Source: Aplectana chamaeleonis (taxonomy: Eukaryota; Nematoda; Chromadorea; Rhabditida; Cosmocercidae). From it: DNA of 64,000 bases. The stretch's first letter is position 1, and each line of letters begins with the position of its first letter. Positions 39,901 through 51,900 of the stretch are shown in pieces. Under the pieces are notes generated by a model. The model was not told the origin of the DNA and did no database searches. It saw nothing but the letters and a program-made list of their open reading frames with translations. Made by a program: the position numbers and the translations under genes. Location: NCBI GenBank assembly GCA_029168955.1, contig JAPDOI010000884.1, forward strand, positions 124,001 to 188,000, read 5' to 3'.

Positions 39901-42900
39901 GATTTCGAGCCAGTGTGCATGTCACATCGAGTGAAGTACGAATTTTGCCGGATTTGACTTGCAGAGGCTTAAAATGTGAACCTTGTTTTTTAGTGAGTGG
40001 AATTTCGGGAGAGTAATTCAAAATATGCAAAAAATTTATTCTAAATTAAGGTGATGCAGAATCGAGAAATTAAGTTCAGGGGAAAATTCCGTGTCCGTTT
40101 GAGGTCCTCGGTGACGCTCCAACGAAAGTAACTTTCTTGAATCTCGATTTCCTGTTCGTCTGCTTTTTATGTCTAACCATCGCGGTAAGGCAACATTTAG
40201 GAGCTAAAGTGTGGCGTGTTAATCATATATCATTGCGGCGGACGTTGCCTAATGCAAGTCATCGTTTCATGTGACGGAGGGAATGTTTCGGGGCGTGAGA
40301 GGAGGTGATTTGCAACAACTTGGAGCCGTGGATGGGAGCTTAATTGCATGATGCGATTATCACCCTGAACGGGGCGAGGAGGACGCGCGTCTTCAAATTC
40401 GAATATTGTTTGTGTGTATGGGGGTGAATCGGTCGGTCGGCGTCGTAAGAGGGTTAGGAAGGGGGGCAGGTGCGGAAAGCGTATAGCCAGCCCTAACAGA
40501 CAAACGTCCATGTAATTGCGGCCAGAGCTGATCCATTTAGCTAACCGGAGTTAGCCAGTCCAGCAGCCGGTAATGGCGAATGTCCTGCAAGTTGCTGGAA
40601 AGTCAAGGGTAGAGAGGTGGTGTTGGTTGAGTCAGCCAGTCAGTCTTTCAACTTCACGCGGGTTCAGGTCCTCATTCTCGACGTATCGACTTGCTCCCAT
40701 TTCACACTATCTTTTTCGTCATCTACACATTCCTCGAGGTTTTTTTTTGATCCGCCGCCCTACCGGTTTAGGCGTTCGTGGAATTCATGCATGAAAACTA
40801 CTTCGGAACGACGTCTTTTGCTAAGTCTATTATAAGTCTATGGGATTTTCGGGGACTTAGGACGCGCTTCCTATTATTCTTTCTGACGTAGAGCGAGATA
40901 AAAAAGGGGGCTTTGAAAAGTCGCTAAAAAACGTTTTCGAGGGGATGATTCTAATCTCATCTCCAATAGTGGTCTCCCCCGAATCTAGAGCTAGGGATGA
41001 ACTGATGCTTTTTTCAAATATTTTAAAGGAAATTCGTGAAAATCAGGGGTCTGGTAGATTAGAAACGGGATATCTCTTCAAGCTCTTTAGTTTACAGACA
41101 ATTATTTCACCCGAAATATGGGGCGATTTTGAAGAGTCAATTTATGTACGCATTACGTGTATTTGTTGTTGTTCATGAGGTACTACATAGGGTGGTCCGA
41201 AAGTTTTGCACTAAATGTACATCAACGAAATTTCGTTACTCATGCGCTTGTAGGGTTTCACGACAGCACAATAGGGGTTGCATCCCAGGGCTATAATTGG
41301 ACTGAACACCTCGTTGTCAGCAGCAGCTGCTGCTAACAGGAGCATATGCTGCCGACGGATGCTGGGTTTTGGGATCATAGCAGCAGCCGATGCCGATAAC
41401 GAGGGTTGCAACCCGATGTCTGCCCTGGGATACGGCCAGGATCATACTTCCGCGACAGGGACAGTGCAGGTCAGGCATATCGATTTTCGGTCGATACGGA
41501 TGGTAAATATTGCGTCGTGTCGCTCGTTGCTGGAAGTATGATCCCGGCCTACAACCGCAATTGTGCCGACGTACTACCCCATGAGTATCTGAGATCACTT
41601 TGGTTCATAAAATATCTGAAACGTGTGACTACCAGATTATAATAAATACCGAAACGAATTCACGGAATTTCTTCAATCAGACAAATTTCGCATCTTTGGG
41701 AAATTTTTTCAAGAAGGACAAGTCATATTAAAGCTTCATTATCAAAAGTTTTAGGGCACCCGATTACATTGGTAGGTTTCATGGACAGTGTTTTATCTGA
41801 AGGTATTTATTTTGGCACTTACCGACCATTTCGAAAATTCCGATTATCTTTTTTTTTATTTTTGAAAAATAAATATCGATAATTGAAAATCGATTTTAGC
41901 TAGATTAGACAATGTCCATATTACTCATTTAGGAAGTTGGGTTCACTTGATTCGTTATATAATGAAGATTGAAATTGTCGTTTTTGAAAATTTTCCGGGA
42001 AATTCAAAATTCGCTTCACTGGAAAAATTCTGTGAGCATTCTTTGGTTATATAATCTAGTCTTCACAGTGTTCGAATGCTCTGTGGACAAAAATGGTCTG
42101 GATGTCAGCAAGAAGGGAATGTTACATATATCGGTACTCAAAAACTTCCTCCACATTCTTATGCAGAATTTGAATGAAGTCTAATATCTCGGGTACCGAT
42201 CAGCGCTTCGTGTTTCAGAATAGTAAAGCACTAGATTTGACGCAGAACTTATGGACCAACCTATCATGTAGCATCGTAGAGAATGTTAAAAGAAGTGGTA
42301 GGCTTTCAAGAACACAAACCTAAGTAGTTCCAAAATAGACCTCCTAGATGGTGCGGTCTATTTTTTTTTCACACAGAGCGGAGAAAGCTTTTCGAAAGGA
42401 ACGAAGTATTTTTCAAACACATATCTGTCTTCTCCTCCATGAAAGCTGGTTACATAGTTGCCAGATTGTCAGGGTGTGTTGTCTTATGGGGTCCCCATCC
42501 TCATAGTGTGCTACGTATAACTTGGATAATGTGATGTGATCAGTGATAAATGCGTCAGGTAGTATATATCTGCGCTGATCGTCTTCCGCCTGATACACAT
42601 CTTTCGTATTGCGGCGGCATTCTCTAAGATGCGTCATGACAAATGAGCAGTGCGGTGTTTCGGTCGAGACGGGGGTCGATGGTTTCCCCCTCATTGAGCG
42701 TCTTGTGCTTGGTACTCTTAGTGCCATTAGTACAATTTGATGAGAAATGTAGATGGACGACATTTGGGACTTGTGTGCCACGAACCACGCGCTAGTGCTT
42801 TTCCAATCAACTTGATAGAGTGTAATTTGGATGTGAACGGCCAATTCTCTCTGGACGACGCCAGCGACGAGCTTTACGAGCGAATAGCGGTGATGAGTGA

Positions 42901-45900
42901 CCATCGAGCGGCGCGCGGCTCTGACTTGTGCAGCTCTGCCGTTGTGGGGTTTTTTCGCGGTCGCTGTCTGATCCACATGCCAGAATTGGAGCCGACATTT
43001 ATGACGGGCGCAGTGCTTTGATCAAATGTGCGCCGTGCCGCTCGAAAATGGTTTTAGTGCCAGTCGCTGAGGCTTCGCTATTTTCGAGCGGCAGAAGGTC
43101 GCGCCAGAAGGATGCTGCTGTACGCGGAGAGGGCGAGGACCGGTCGACAGGTGTTTCATTTGGTTGCTTACCGGAATGAGCTGATCTAGCGAGGCGTGAA
43201 ACGCCACACCCGATATGATGGTTCAGCTGGACGACTCGCCCTTTTGTGTCACCGGCTTGTAATTAAGCGGGAGAATATGGCGTGGATTGTGGACGGTTAG
43301 ATGATCTGTTTGATGAACATTCTTCCAAGCAGTGCTAGGCTTTGGTTGCCCTGCATATGCCCTGCTAGATAGGTCTGCGTGCAGCTGACCTGAAATCGCT
43401 TAATATCGACGCTATTTCGGTGCAGCTAGCTCCAACTTACTCGGATATCGATTGAGTTCTAGGCAGCCTACTCTAAGTCACACGGACGCCGACGTGGTAA
43501 TCGAGAACATGGAAGCGTGGATGGAGAAAGAATCCCACATCTAGAGCTCCAACGGTTTCCTTCCCATTAGAAAAGAATCAAATTACTTGTGCAAGTCTGA
43601 CAATGACTCGAGTAGCTGCTGCCTGTCAATAATTGAACGGTTTGAAAGCCACATTCATCTGGAAACCATAACAGAAGTTCAGGCACTGAGCAATTCGGGA
43701 ATTCTAGTTGCTTCATAGAATGGTGTGCCAAGACTCTTCGATATCAAAGGTGCATGATCTGCATCCTCCGCCATGCCGAACATGCTCGTTGCGTCATAAG
43801 CTTCATATCAGTCAGCTCATCTGTGCTGATCATTGCGGCTTATCGCAGGTTGGGTGACAAATTTGGAGAGTTCTCATGCGCGCAACAGACCGAAGGGTGA
43901 GCGTCGCAGATGAAAGATACACCGCCAGGTGTGTTTGATATGAGAGGAGACGGCGGCGAAGATTTACGATCCTTATATGTACCCGCCACGAAAGTCGCAT
44001 GATTTATCACGTATAAATGAATTGTGGAGAGATGATTAGGCTGGTGATTGGACAAGGTCACTCCGCCGCGTCGCTTTCGGACACTCAATCCACCAACGAA
44101 CGCCTAATGAGTTTCCATTTGAGGAATTGGCTTCCGTTCGTTTGTATTCAGCTCCAGACCGTGGAGGGACTTGGCTTTGCCTGAATTGGATAGGAATTGG
44201 TTACTTGTCTACTCTGAGCACTTTTCCGATTACCTTTCTTCTCCCTCCTGCTCGTCCAACGTACACACGGGGCCAGGATTCCTTCATCATGCCGTCTACT
44301 TACTTCCTCCTGTTGTGCCTATTCCAGTCAACACACCAAGATTGAGGAAAGGCTTCACGGGCAAATCCTCTCTCGTCTTGAAAATTAACCTGAACTTGGA
44401 GTAGGAAGCTTTTCCTGCTTCTGTTCTCCAAGGTAGCAGCTGTCTCGAGGGTCCTCTCAGCATTAATAGTGTCTCTATGGTCTACTCTAAAAGTTGAGTA
44501 GCTAATAACCTGATCATCGGAAAGTTTGAAGTTTTTTCAACGCCTCTCCGGAAATGCCTGTGACTATTCCTGCGCATTACCTATTCTCCCGCGAAAGTCC
44601 GGACATTGAGGTGAATCAGATGATTCAGCTAAAGAAAGATGGAATGCGACAGTGAGACGAGAATCATGCGAGCGGCGGCCTCTTTCATGCCCAGGTCATT
44701 GTGTATTCTTTACAGGGAAATCCGCTTAGCAGCCGCAAATGAGCGGCGGTTTGCCGCGCTGCTTACAGATCTGTTTGTTATTTGAGACGGTGGTGAAGGA
44801 GGCGAGAGGGTCGGCCAGGTCAGCTGCTACTGTGTTTGGAGAGCGATCGTTTACGTTTCTTTCGCACGTCTCCCCGATGTCGCAGTGTCGGGGCACGGCA
44901 AAAACAATGGCTAGGGGTGCGAATGGTATTTGTGTGTACAGTGACGGTAGATCGATCACACTTAGGGCTAGTTTGGCTGTGCCCTGAACGCTTCTCTCGT
45001 CAACGAGCTAGCGCGAATTTCATATTCGTTGGTGGTGTTCATGCAATTCGAGAGTTGTTGTCCGCATAAATGTTGTACCTAAAGAGCAGTCATACTAAAC
45101 GAACCAGACCGCTGTCAATCGCCAGTAATAAATCCACAGTTCTAGGTCAGAGGACTTCATATAATGACTCATGGAATAATTGACAATTTTTGGTTGAAAA
45201 AGAGCTCATTGACACCTGAGAAGCTTTTGATCGATCATGGGATCACTTCATGGAAACTAATGTAAGAAGCCTGAATGGAAAGATAAAAACATAATTTCTC
45301 AGCAAACCTCAATACCACCACTCCGGTGAATTTGATTATATGTGCTCTCCTTGACGTATGAGGCTTCTCTTCTAATGTATTCATCCACGCTTCCGGGTAC
45401 CTTTAATCTCTCAACGGGACAGAATCTCAACGTAGAACCTCATAAACCCGAAGCCACCGAATAGCTTTCAGCTCAGATACAATGAGGCTGATTTTTCAGC
45501 CTATGTTTAAATTTTGAACATTTTCTAGAGGATTGAAAAATCTAAGTGTAAAGTTTGATCGATTTCTCATTTGCTTTGCCAGGGGTTCCTGAGACGGGGT
45601 CCATCAGGAGTAGAGCTTGTGAGTGTCCCAGCCATGTCCGAAATTTGTTTGCTCGAAACGGTAAGAGGACCCCAGAATAAGAAATTTTACTGCACCCGAA
45701 CTTTGGGTGAGGACGTTTAAAGGCATCGTTCGCGATGAAATTCGTTTTTGAGTTTTCAATGTATAATGGAAGCTCTAGTATCCTACACTACAGCCACGTT
45801 GAGAGAACCGCGGAAAAGTTACTGAAAACTGCTTTTCCGGAACCCCTTCTTTTCGTTTTCAGACCCAATCAAACCAATCGACGCATGAGAAAGGAACAGT

Positions 45901-48900
45901 CGATCGCTACGAATCGCTGTGTTGACCAATGATCTCCCGATCAAATCCCGTTCACCTTTCTTTCAGCTGATTTTTAAGGGAGAAAAGATTGACCGATATT
46001 TGCAGAAAAGACTTTCATGACATAATCATATGATATATTTCACCAACCACTCATTTGTACTATATCACTTGCTGATCAATTCATTTCTTTTCTCATTTGG
46101 TGGGCGGACGTAACATATGATCGACCCAAAGGCCAACCCCCGAACCCAGAAAGACGTTTTCAACTGGAAAAAAACACCATTCCGTTTTAATTTTAAGACT
46201 GCAAACTTTGTGAGTGGCCTTATTAAGGTCCACTTGAATGACATAATACAAAAACAAGAATTTGGTTTTCAGCGCGCACGCTACCTTTAAGGTGCTGGAC
46301 ACGATCAAGTTTTTTTTTCGAACGACTGCGGTAGATTGTGGTGAAAAATGGCATTATACCTACCGTCCCCTATCGTAGTCGTCCCAGAAACCGAAAACAA
46401 ACACCGTACTTGCGTTCAGCACCCCCAAATAACCCGCTCGGACGAAGTCGCAGTGGAAAAAATATTTGAGTTCAAAACTTTCTGGGGTATACGTAGGTGG
46501 GACATTAACATTTTTTTACACTAGTAGCAGAGCATCATCGCGAGGTACCACTTTTGGTTCACTTCGGACTACGCTAGAATGACTTCCATGGCAAAGTTGC
46601 TCAAGATTCTGATTCAGAGCTCAGCCAGCCCTAAACGAGAAGTTGTGATCGTTGTCATAAAACGTCTCTCACTTCAGCTCGAATAATACAGCTGGTCTTT
46701 TCATATGTTGCGCATACCCGCTGCCGCCTATGGTTTAGGTTATGCGGCAGGTGGCTGCCATCTGAAGACACCCGTATCCGTTATAAAGGCTCCCCCTGCA
46801 CGTTGTTGCATCCGAATGCCAGAATTAATTACCGTCATAAAGTATTTGATGGTTCTGTGTGTGAGAGATGCGGCGGACGTCATTAGTGCTGGAAGAAGGG
46901 TCGAGAGACGTTTGATGTCTGCTATTGAGGGATTGACACAAAGGTTATATGGGACCGCCACATTACCTGAATCATCCTTTTTTCAGAATGTCCTGTTGGT
47001 AGCTACAAGAACGAGCGAGGGAATGCATCATGTCAGAAGTGTCCATCAAATTCCGAATCGACACGACCTGGAAGTCTGCACTGCAATTTGCCGACAGGGT
47101 TACTTTCGCGCAGAAAATGAACCCGCTGATAGACCGTGCACTCGTGAGTGACATACAGATTCCGAACTTCGGAAACGAAAATCTCGCTTTGTTACTTGTA
47201 GCTTAACCAGTCTTTCAGAGACCCCCAACCACCCATCCCGTCTCCATGTTCGCGATGTGGACCAGACGGCGGCAGTGCTTGAGTGGGACGAGCCGTCATC
47301 GTTGGGTGGTCGAAGAGTGAGTTCAAAATTTCAGCTGGCAAACTACTGTGGAGAATTATGAGTATTGCAGGAGGTGTGGTATGAGTGGGAATGCTCGCGT
47401 GGTGATTGCTCGACGGTGACCGCGACTCCGGCAGACAAGAAGTTGATGTCGAGAACGCTCCGATTGTCGGGACTCAAACCCGATACGGAGTACTCGTTCA
47501 ACATCTTCGCGAAGAATAGTGTAAGTACCGCTGACCGTCATCCCTCTACATTCTTCTCTGAGATGCTAGCAGGAGTTGTTTTAGGTGTCCAAGTTTACCG
47601 ACGCACCGGTTTATCGAGTAGTGGATCTACGCACGGCACGCTAACGCGGTACGTTGTGAGTGGACTGCGGGTGGAGAGCGAGCAGAAAGACGGCATAACT
47701 CTTGCCTGGCTCTCACCGGCCGTCTCGAAGAAGGTGAAATATGAGGTTGGTGGAGAAAGGGAGTGGTTTTTGTGTGCCTCATCTCCGGAACTACCAGCCA
47801 ATTCCTCTTTGATTCAGGTTGAGATGGAAGCGAAGATTGGCAAGCCGGTAATTGTAGTGACGGAGCATACGTATCATACTTCTCTTAATATGAGTCCGGG
47901 AGTTCCATATCGGTTTAGGTGAGTGTGCTTCTAATGTTTTTGGAAAGTCAATGCTATCTGACGAAATCGTTATTTAATTCCAGGTTCGTGTCTATGTGGA
48001 TGGCTGGGGAGAGTGGAGTGATCCATTGTGGTACGAAATTGGACGTGGAATTGTGAGATATTTTTGTTCTGCATTTTCTAACCTTGATCAAGCTGCCGAG
48101 ATGAACCTTGAACAAGGCTAATAGTGCAGGTAGCGAAATGATCTAGCTGGTTTGACCTAAAAGCACAGTCCAACATCGGGGGGTAATTATTGATATTGTA
48201 GTTCTGCTGCCGTGTTCAGCAGCACTGCCAAGCGCGAAATCTCAGTCCGCTCAAATAAGCGAGAAAAGGCGAAGAAAAGTCGACCACGCCCCAAGAAAGG
48301 AAATATGGGGCACGCCCACTGGCGCGTTTTCAATTTCAATAGAGGCGAAACGCGCGATGGGTTCCATTTGAAGTTTATGTTCTTCCATTTGTTGCTGGTT
48401 TAGCCTTATCGTGTTGCTCTGATTCAGTGCGATGACAGCGAATGACAAAACAGGCCCGTGACAACTCGCCCACGAAATATTCGCCGCTCCAATTCGCTAT
48501 CCTTGAAAGGCCATAATTCCGTTCGTAGTGGGTTTTAAGCGATTCTGGAGACTTCGTTGTGATCAGCGCGAAATTCTCTCCAAGGCAAGTAAGAAAACCA
48601 AAAATCGATGTCGAGGTTGGGCTGTACGTTAAAAGTGACCGTACATGCTTAAAATTTTATGAATTTTATGGCATGAATAGGAGTTCTGGAGGCTTGAGTA
48701 CTGAGAACTGACGTAAAGACTCGAAAAAAAAACGTGATGTGAGTTGAGAAATATCGGGTTGTTTTTGTATTGGATTGAAAGTGGACGAGCTACACCGCAG
48801 CATATACGCTCGGTTGAGATAGAAAAAGTATTGGATTCTTAAGGCTAGTGCTAGAACGCTGACGCCGTTGGAGACGTTAAAAACGAGCTAAGATGACCGT

Positions 48901-51900
48901 GTCTGAGCAGTATATCTGAAGGTTTTCCTATTGATGGGGCGCGGTTTAGCAAAAAATGGGCGAACCCCTTAAGTTTTTGGCTCAAGATGGCTCAAATGCG
49001 GTCATTTTACCTTTTTGACGCTTCCAACGGCGTTGGCGTTTCAGAGCAGGCTGTATCAGCCTATTAGCTCCGCTATCAGACATATTCGGCGAGTAAGTAT
49101 GCGGCCACTGAAATTAGAGTTATGACTCAATCAAAACTTCTTGATATCCTGTTTTAGGCATTCGAAACTAAATCTCCCAAAAAGAAATCGTTGGGTTCTA
49201 GAATGAGGAGAGTTTATAAGGCTCCGAGATTTTCCGATTGAAACCTTTTAAACATCTTTTTTTGTTGGAATACAATTCGACGGTTTCTACTGATGTGTCC
49301 CGGTGGCGATAAAGTTATGCAGTCGCGTCGTAAAATACAGTCCAGCGCTGTGCGTCGCCCGCATCAGCTATGCACGTTTGCGGCGATTGGTATTCAATGG
49401 CTGCGGACGAACGTCGGGATGCGGGCGCCGTATCGCGCTGGACTAGAATTTCCGACGCAACAGTAGTCCAATATCATTTCCAAGTTTAACATGTAGGCTA
49501 GTGAGTGCCAATTGTGGACAAAACTTTCAAGATGGTTCATGCTGAAGACATTTGAGATTACTGGAGCGAATTTAGAATCTACGAAAGGACTATAAATGAT
49601 TTTGATTGTTATATAAGTCTTCTAATATTTTAGGTTCAGCAGCATCAAGGGCCTGAAACGACACCCCTTGGCGCTCTGCCGGGTTGGGTAGTTATGATGG
49701 CAATGATACTATTTGTGGTGCTTCTTGGATTTGTGTTTGTTGTGTGCCGTCGTAAGACTCATAATCGGAAGCAGATGAGCGATTTGGATGTACTGGACAC
49801 TTACAAACAAGGTAGGCAGCCTTCTACTTTCACTGACTAGGCTTGCTGTGTTGCTTTTTTGGTGTTGATGAGTGCAGAGTAGGATGTAGGAAGAGTCTGT
49901 GTTGAGCTTGCGCTTTTCGCTTTCGTATTGTGTTGAGCGGTGCCCTCGTTTTTACAGATACGATGACACCCGACTACAGTTCTGGGAACCGTCAATTCAC
50001 CGATGCGTTCCGTTCAGGAAAACGTAAGTGCTGCTGGGAACGGCTTCTTGTGAATATTCATACACACTTTCCCCATCCCTGTTGCTTCGGAATGGCTAAA
50101 CTGTCTCTTTGCGATGTGCATCATTCTTCTCTACCCTTTATGTATGGGTTGGATGTAAAGGTTAGGGTTCTTGTTTCAGTGAATGCTCCATTGATACCGT
50201 CCTATGGTGGCAGTTCCGTGTCACAACCGCCGCCATACTATGGTAGTGGAGGTGCCGCGGCCTCTTTCAAACCATACGTCGACCCAACCGCCTACGAGGA
50301 TCCGAATCAGGTACGGTAGTCTGAAAACTCTCCACTTTGGACCGTGTTGTGTCAGGCAATGGCTTCAACCATAGTGCCGAAATTTTCCACAAATTTTCCA
50401 ATTGCAAAGTAGCCTGAAGGCGCAATGAGACATATGAGAAAAATCCTTGAATATTAACTGGTGTTCGTTGAAACGAAACCATTCTAAGTTCCCTACTTTC
50501 CAGCCAGGGTGTGAGCGGGCACAGCCGAAGCTTGGGGCGGGGATGGGAGTTCAGTCCAAACAGAGAATTCGTAAATTCGGGGACAGGATGTTGGTTAATT
50601 TTTGGATTACAATTGAAGAGGAAATTCGCGCTTGGAAGGGGTTTTCAAAGTTTTGTGGCCTTTTTCAAATTCTACTCGCAACAAGGTGGTGGAGGACCTA
50701 AGTTCTGCAGAGATCGGTCCCAACGCCCCGCAATACCTAGTCTGTATAGATGAAAATTGTTCAGAATTTTTTGATTTCAGGAAAGGAGAGAAAGTCCCTA
50801 CGTAGAATTCGTCCAGGTGTGTTTAGGACACTGAGGATGAAGATGTGGCCCGTTCTGAGTTTTTCGTAAGATTGCGCAAGGTTGGTAGAGGCGAAGCTCC
50901 ATTTTTCTACTGCAATCTACCGTAATCTTGCGAAAAACCGAAAACGGACATCTTTTCGTGTGTCCCATACAACCCTAGGACAATCCCTGATTACAAGTTT
51001 CTCCGTTTCGGGTACCTAAAAAGGTGTAGCTGAAGTTTGGCCGCTATTGATTACCCTTTTTCGTAAGAAACGGGAAACTAGATCAATTCCTCTATAGATC
51101 GCTTGCGAATCTTGTAAAACCGTTTTTTCTCAAACTCGAGTTTGGTTTCGGAACATTCCCGAGTCAGTTCTCTGACCACTGTCAACCTTTTTTAAACATG
51201 TCTCGAACGATTTTCTACTGTGAAATTCCAAAATCTCGTTTTCTCCCACTTTGAAATAGCTGCACCACCGTTTGGATGCTCACGATATCTGCGAAACTTT
51301 TGAAGTGTGCAACACCCGGACCCTCGTTTGCGTTTTGCTCGGGCCAGCAGTGCTTCTCTATTATCTACAACCACCAATTTCCAAAGTCTTGGGGCAACAC
51401 TGAATAAATTTAAGGATGATTTTGATTATACCCAGGATTTTGTTGTACCCTGGGATTTTCAAGACACGTTAGGACTGTCTTCAGAGAGTCATCAGACAAA
51501 TTATGAAAACTCTTCTCCTTAGTGTATTGAATGCCGTGTGATATTCCAGGCTCTGGTAGAGTTTACGTTCGACATTGACCCAGCGGTTGTATTTATCACC
51601 GAGGTAATCGGTGAGTGGTGAGTTCGGTGATGTATGCAAGGGTGGCCTGAAGAGGAATATGATTGGCGGCGGAATCGCGAACAGCATTTTCGACAACGAG
51701 GTGACTCTTTGATTTGTATTTAAACAGAGAATTCATAAAATTTTAGGGTGAAAACCCCTGAAATCCCGTGCTTATACAGAAAAATTGTTTAATTTTTCAG
51801 GTTGACGTGGTCGCTATCAAGACTCTGAAACCAGGCAGCAGTGCAAAGGCTAAGGCAGATTTCTTTGCTGGAGGCATCAATTATAGGGCAGTTTGCTCAT

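Larger units (their letters stand above)
37367..46986 (+). other. vab-1: vab-1 intron 7 (9.6 kb, the largest)
   Basis: The intron contains repeat C (38580-38690), an inverted repeat at 41434-41549, a 187-codon minus-strand open frame at 42413-42976 and repeat E copy 3. Other short frames show no domain signal. Confidence 0.75.
48053..49633 (+). other. vab-1: vab-1 intron 13 (1.6 kb), three hairpin elements
   Basis: The intron holds MITE family F (48165-48636), a hairpin at 48850-49052 and a hairpin at 49322-49466. Little sequence lies outside them. Confidence 0.75.

Noticed and set aside
38704..41220. Mariner-like ends near 38706 (GGCTGTTGAGAAAGTCCTGC) and 41190 (GGTGGTCCGAAAGTTTTGC)
   Set aside because: They resemble each other but face the same way, so they do not bound one element, and no transposase frame lies nearby.
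47319..47590. Alternative start or short isoform beginning at the FN3 exons
   Set aside because: No promoter, signal peptide or trans-splice site stands out there, and the exons are in phase with the upstream ones.
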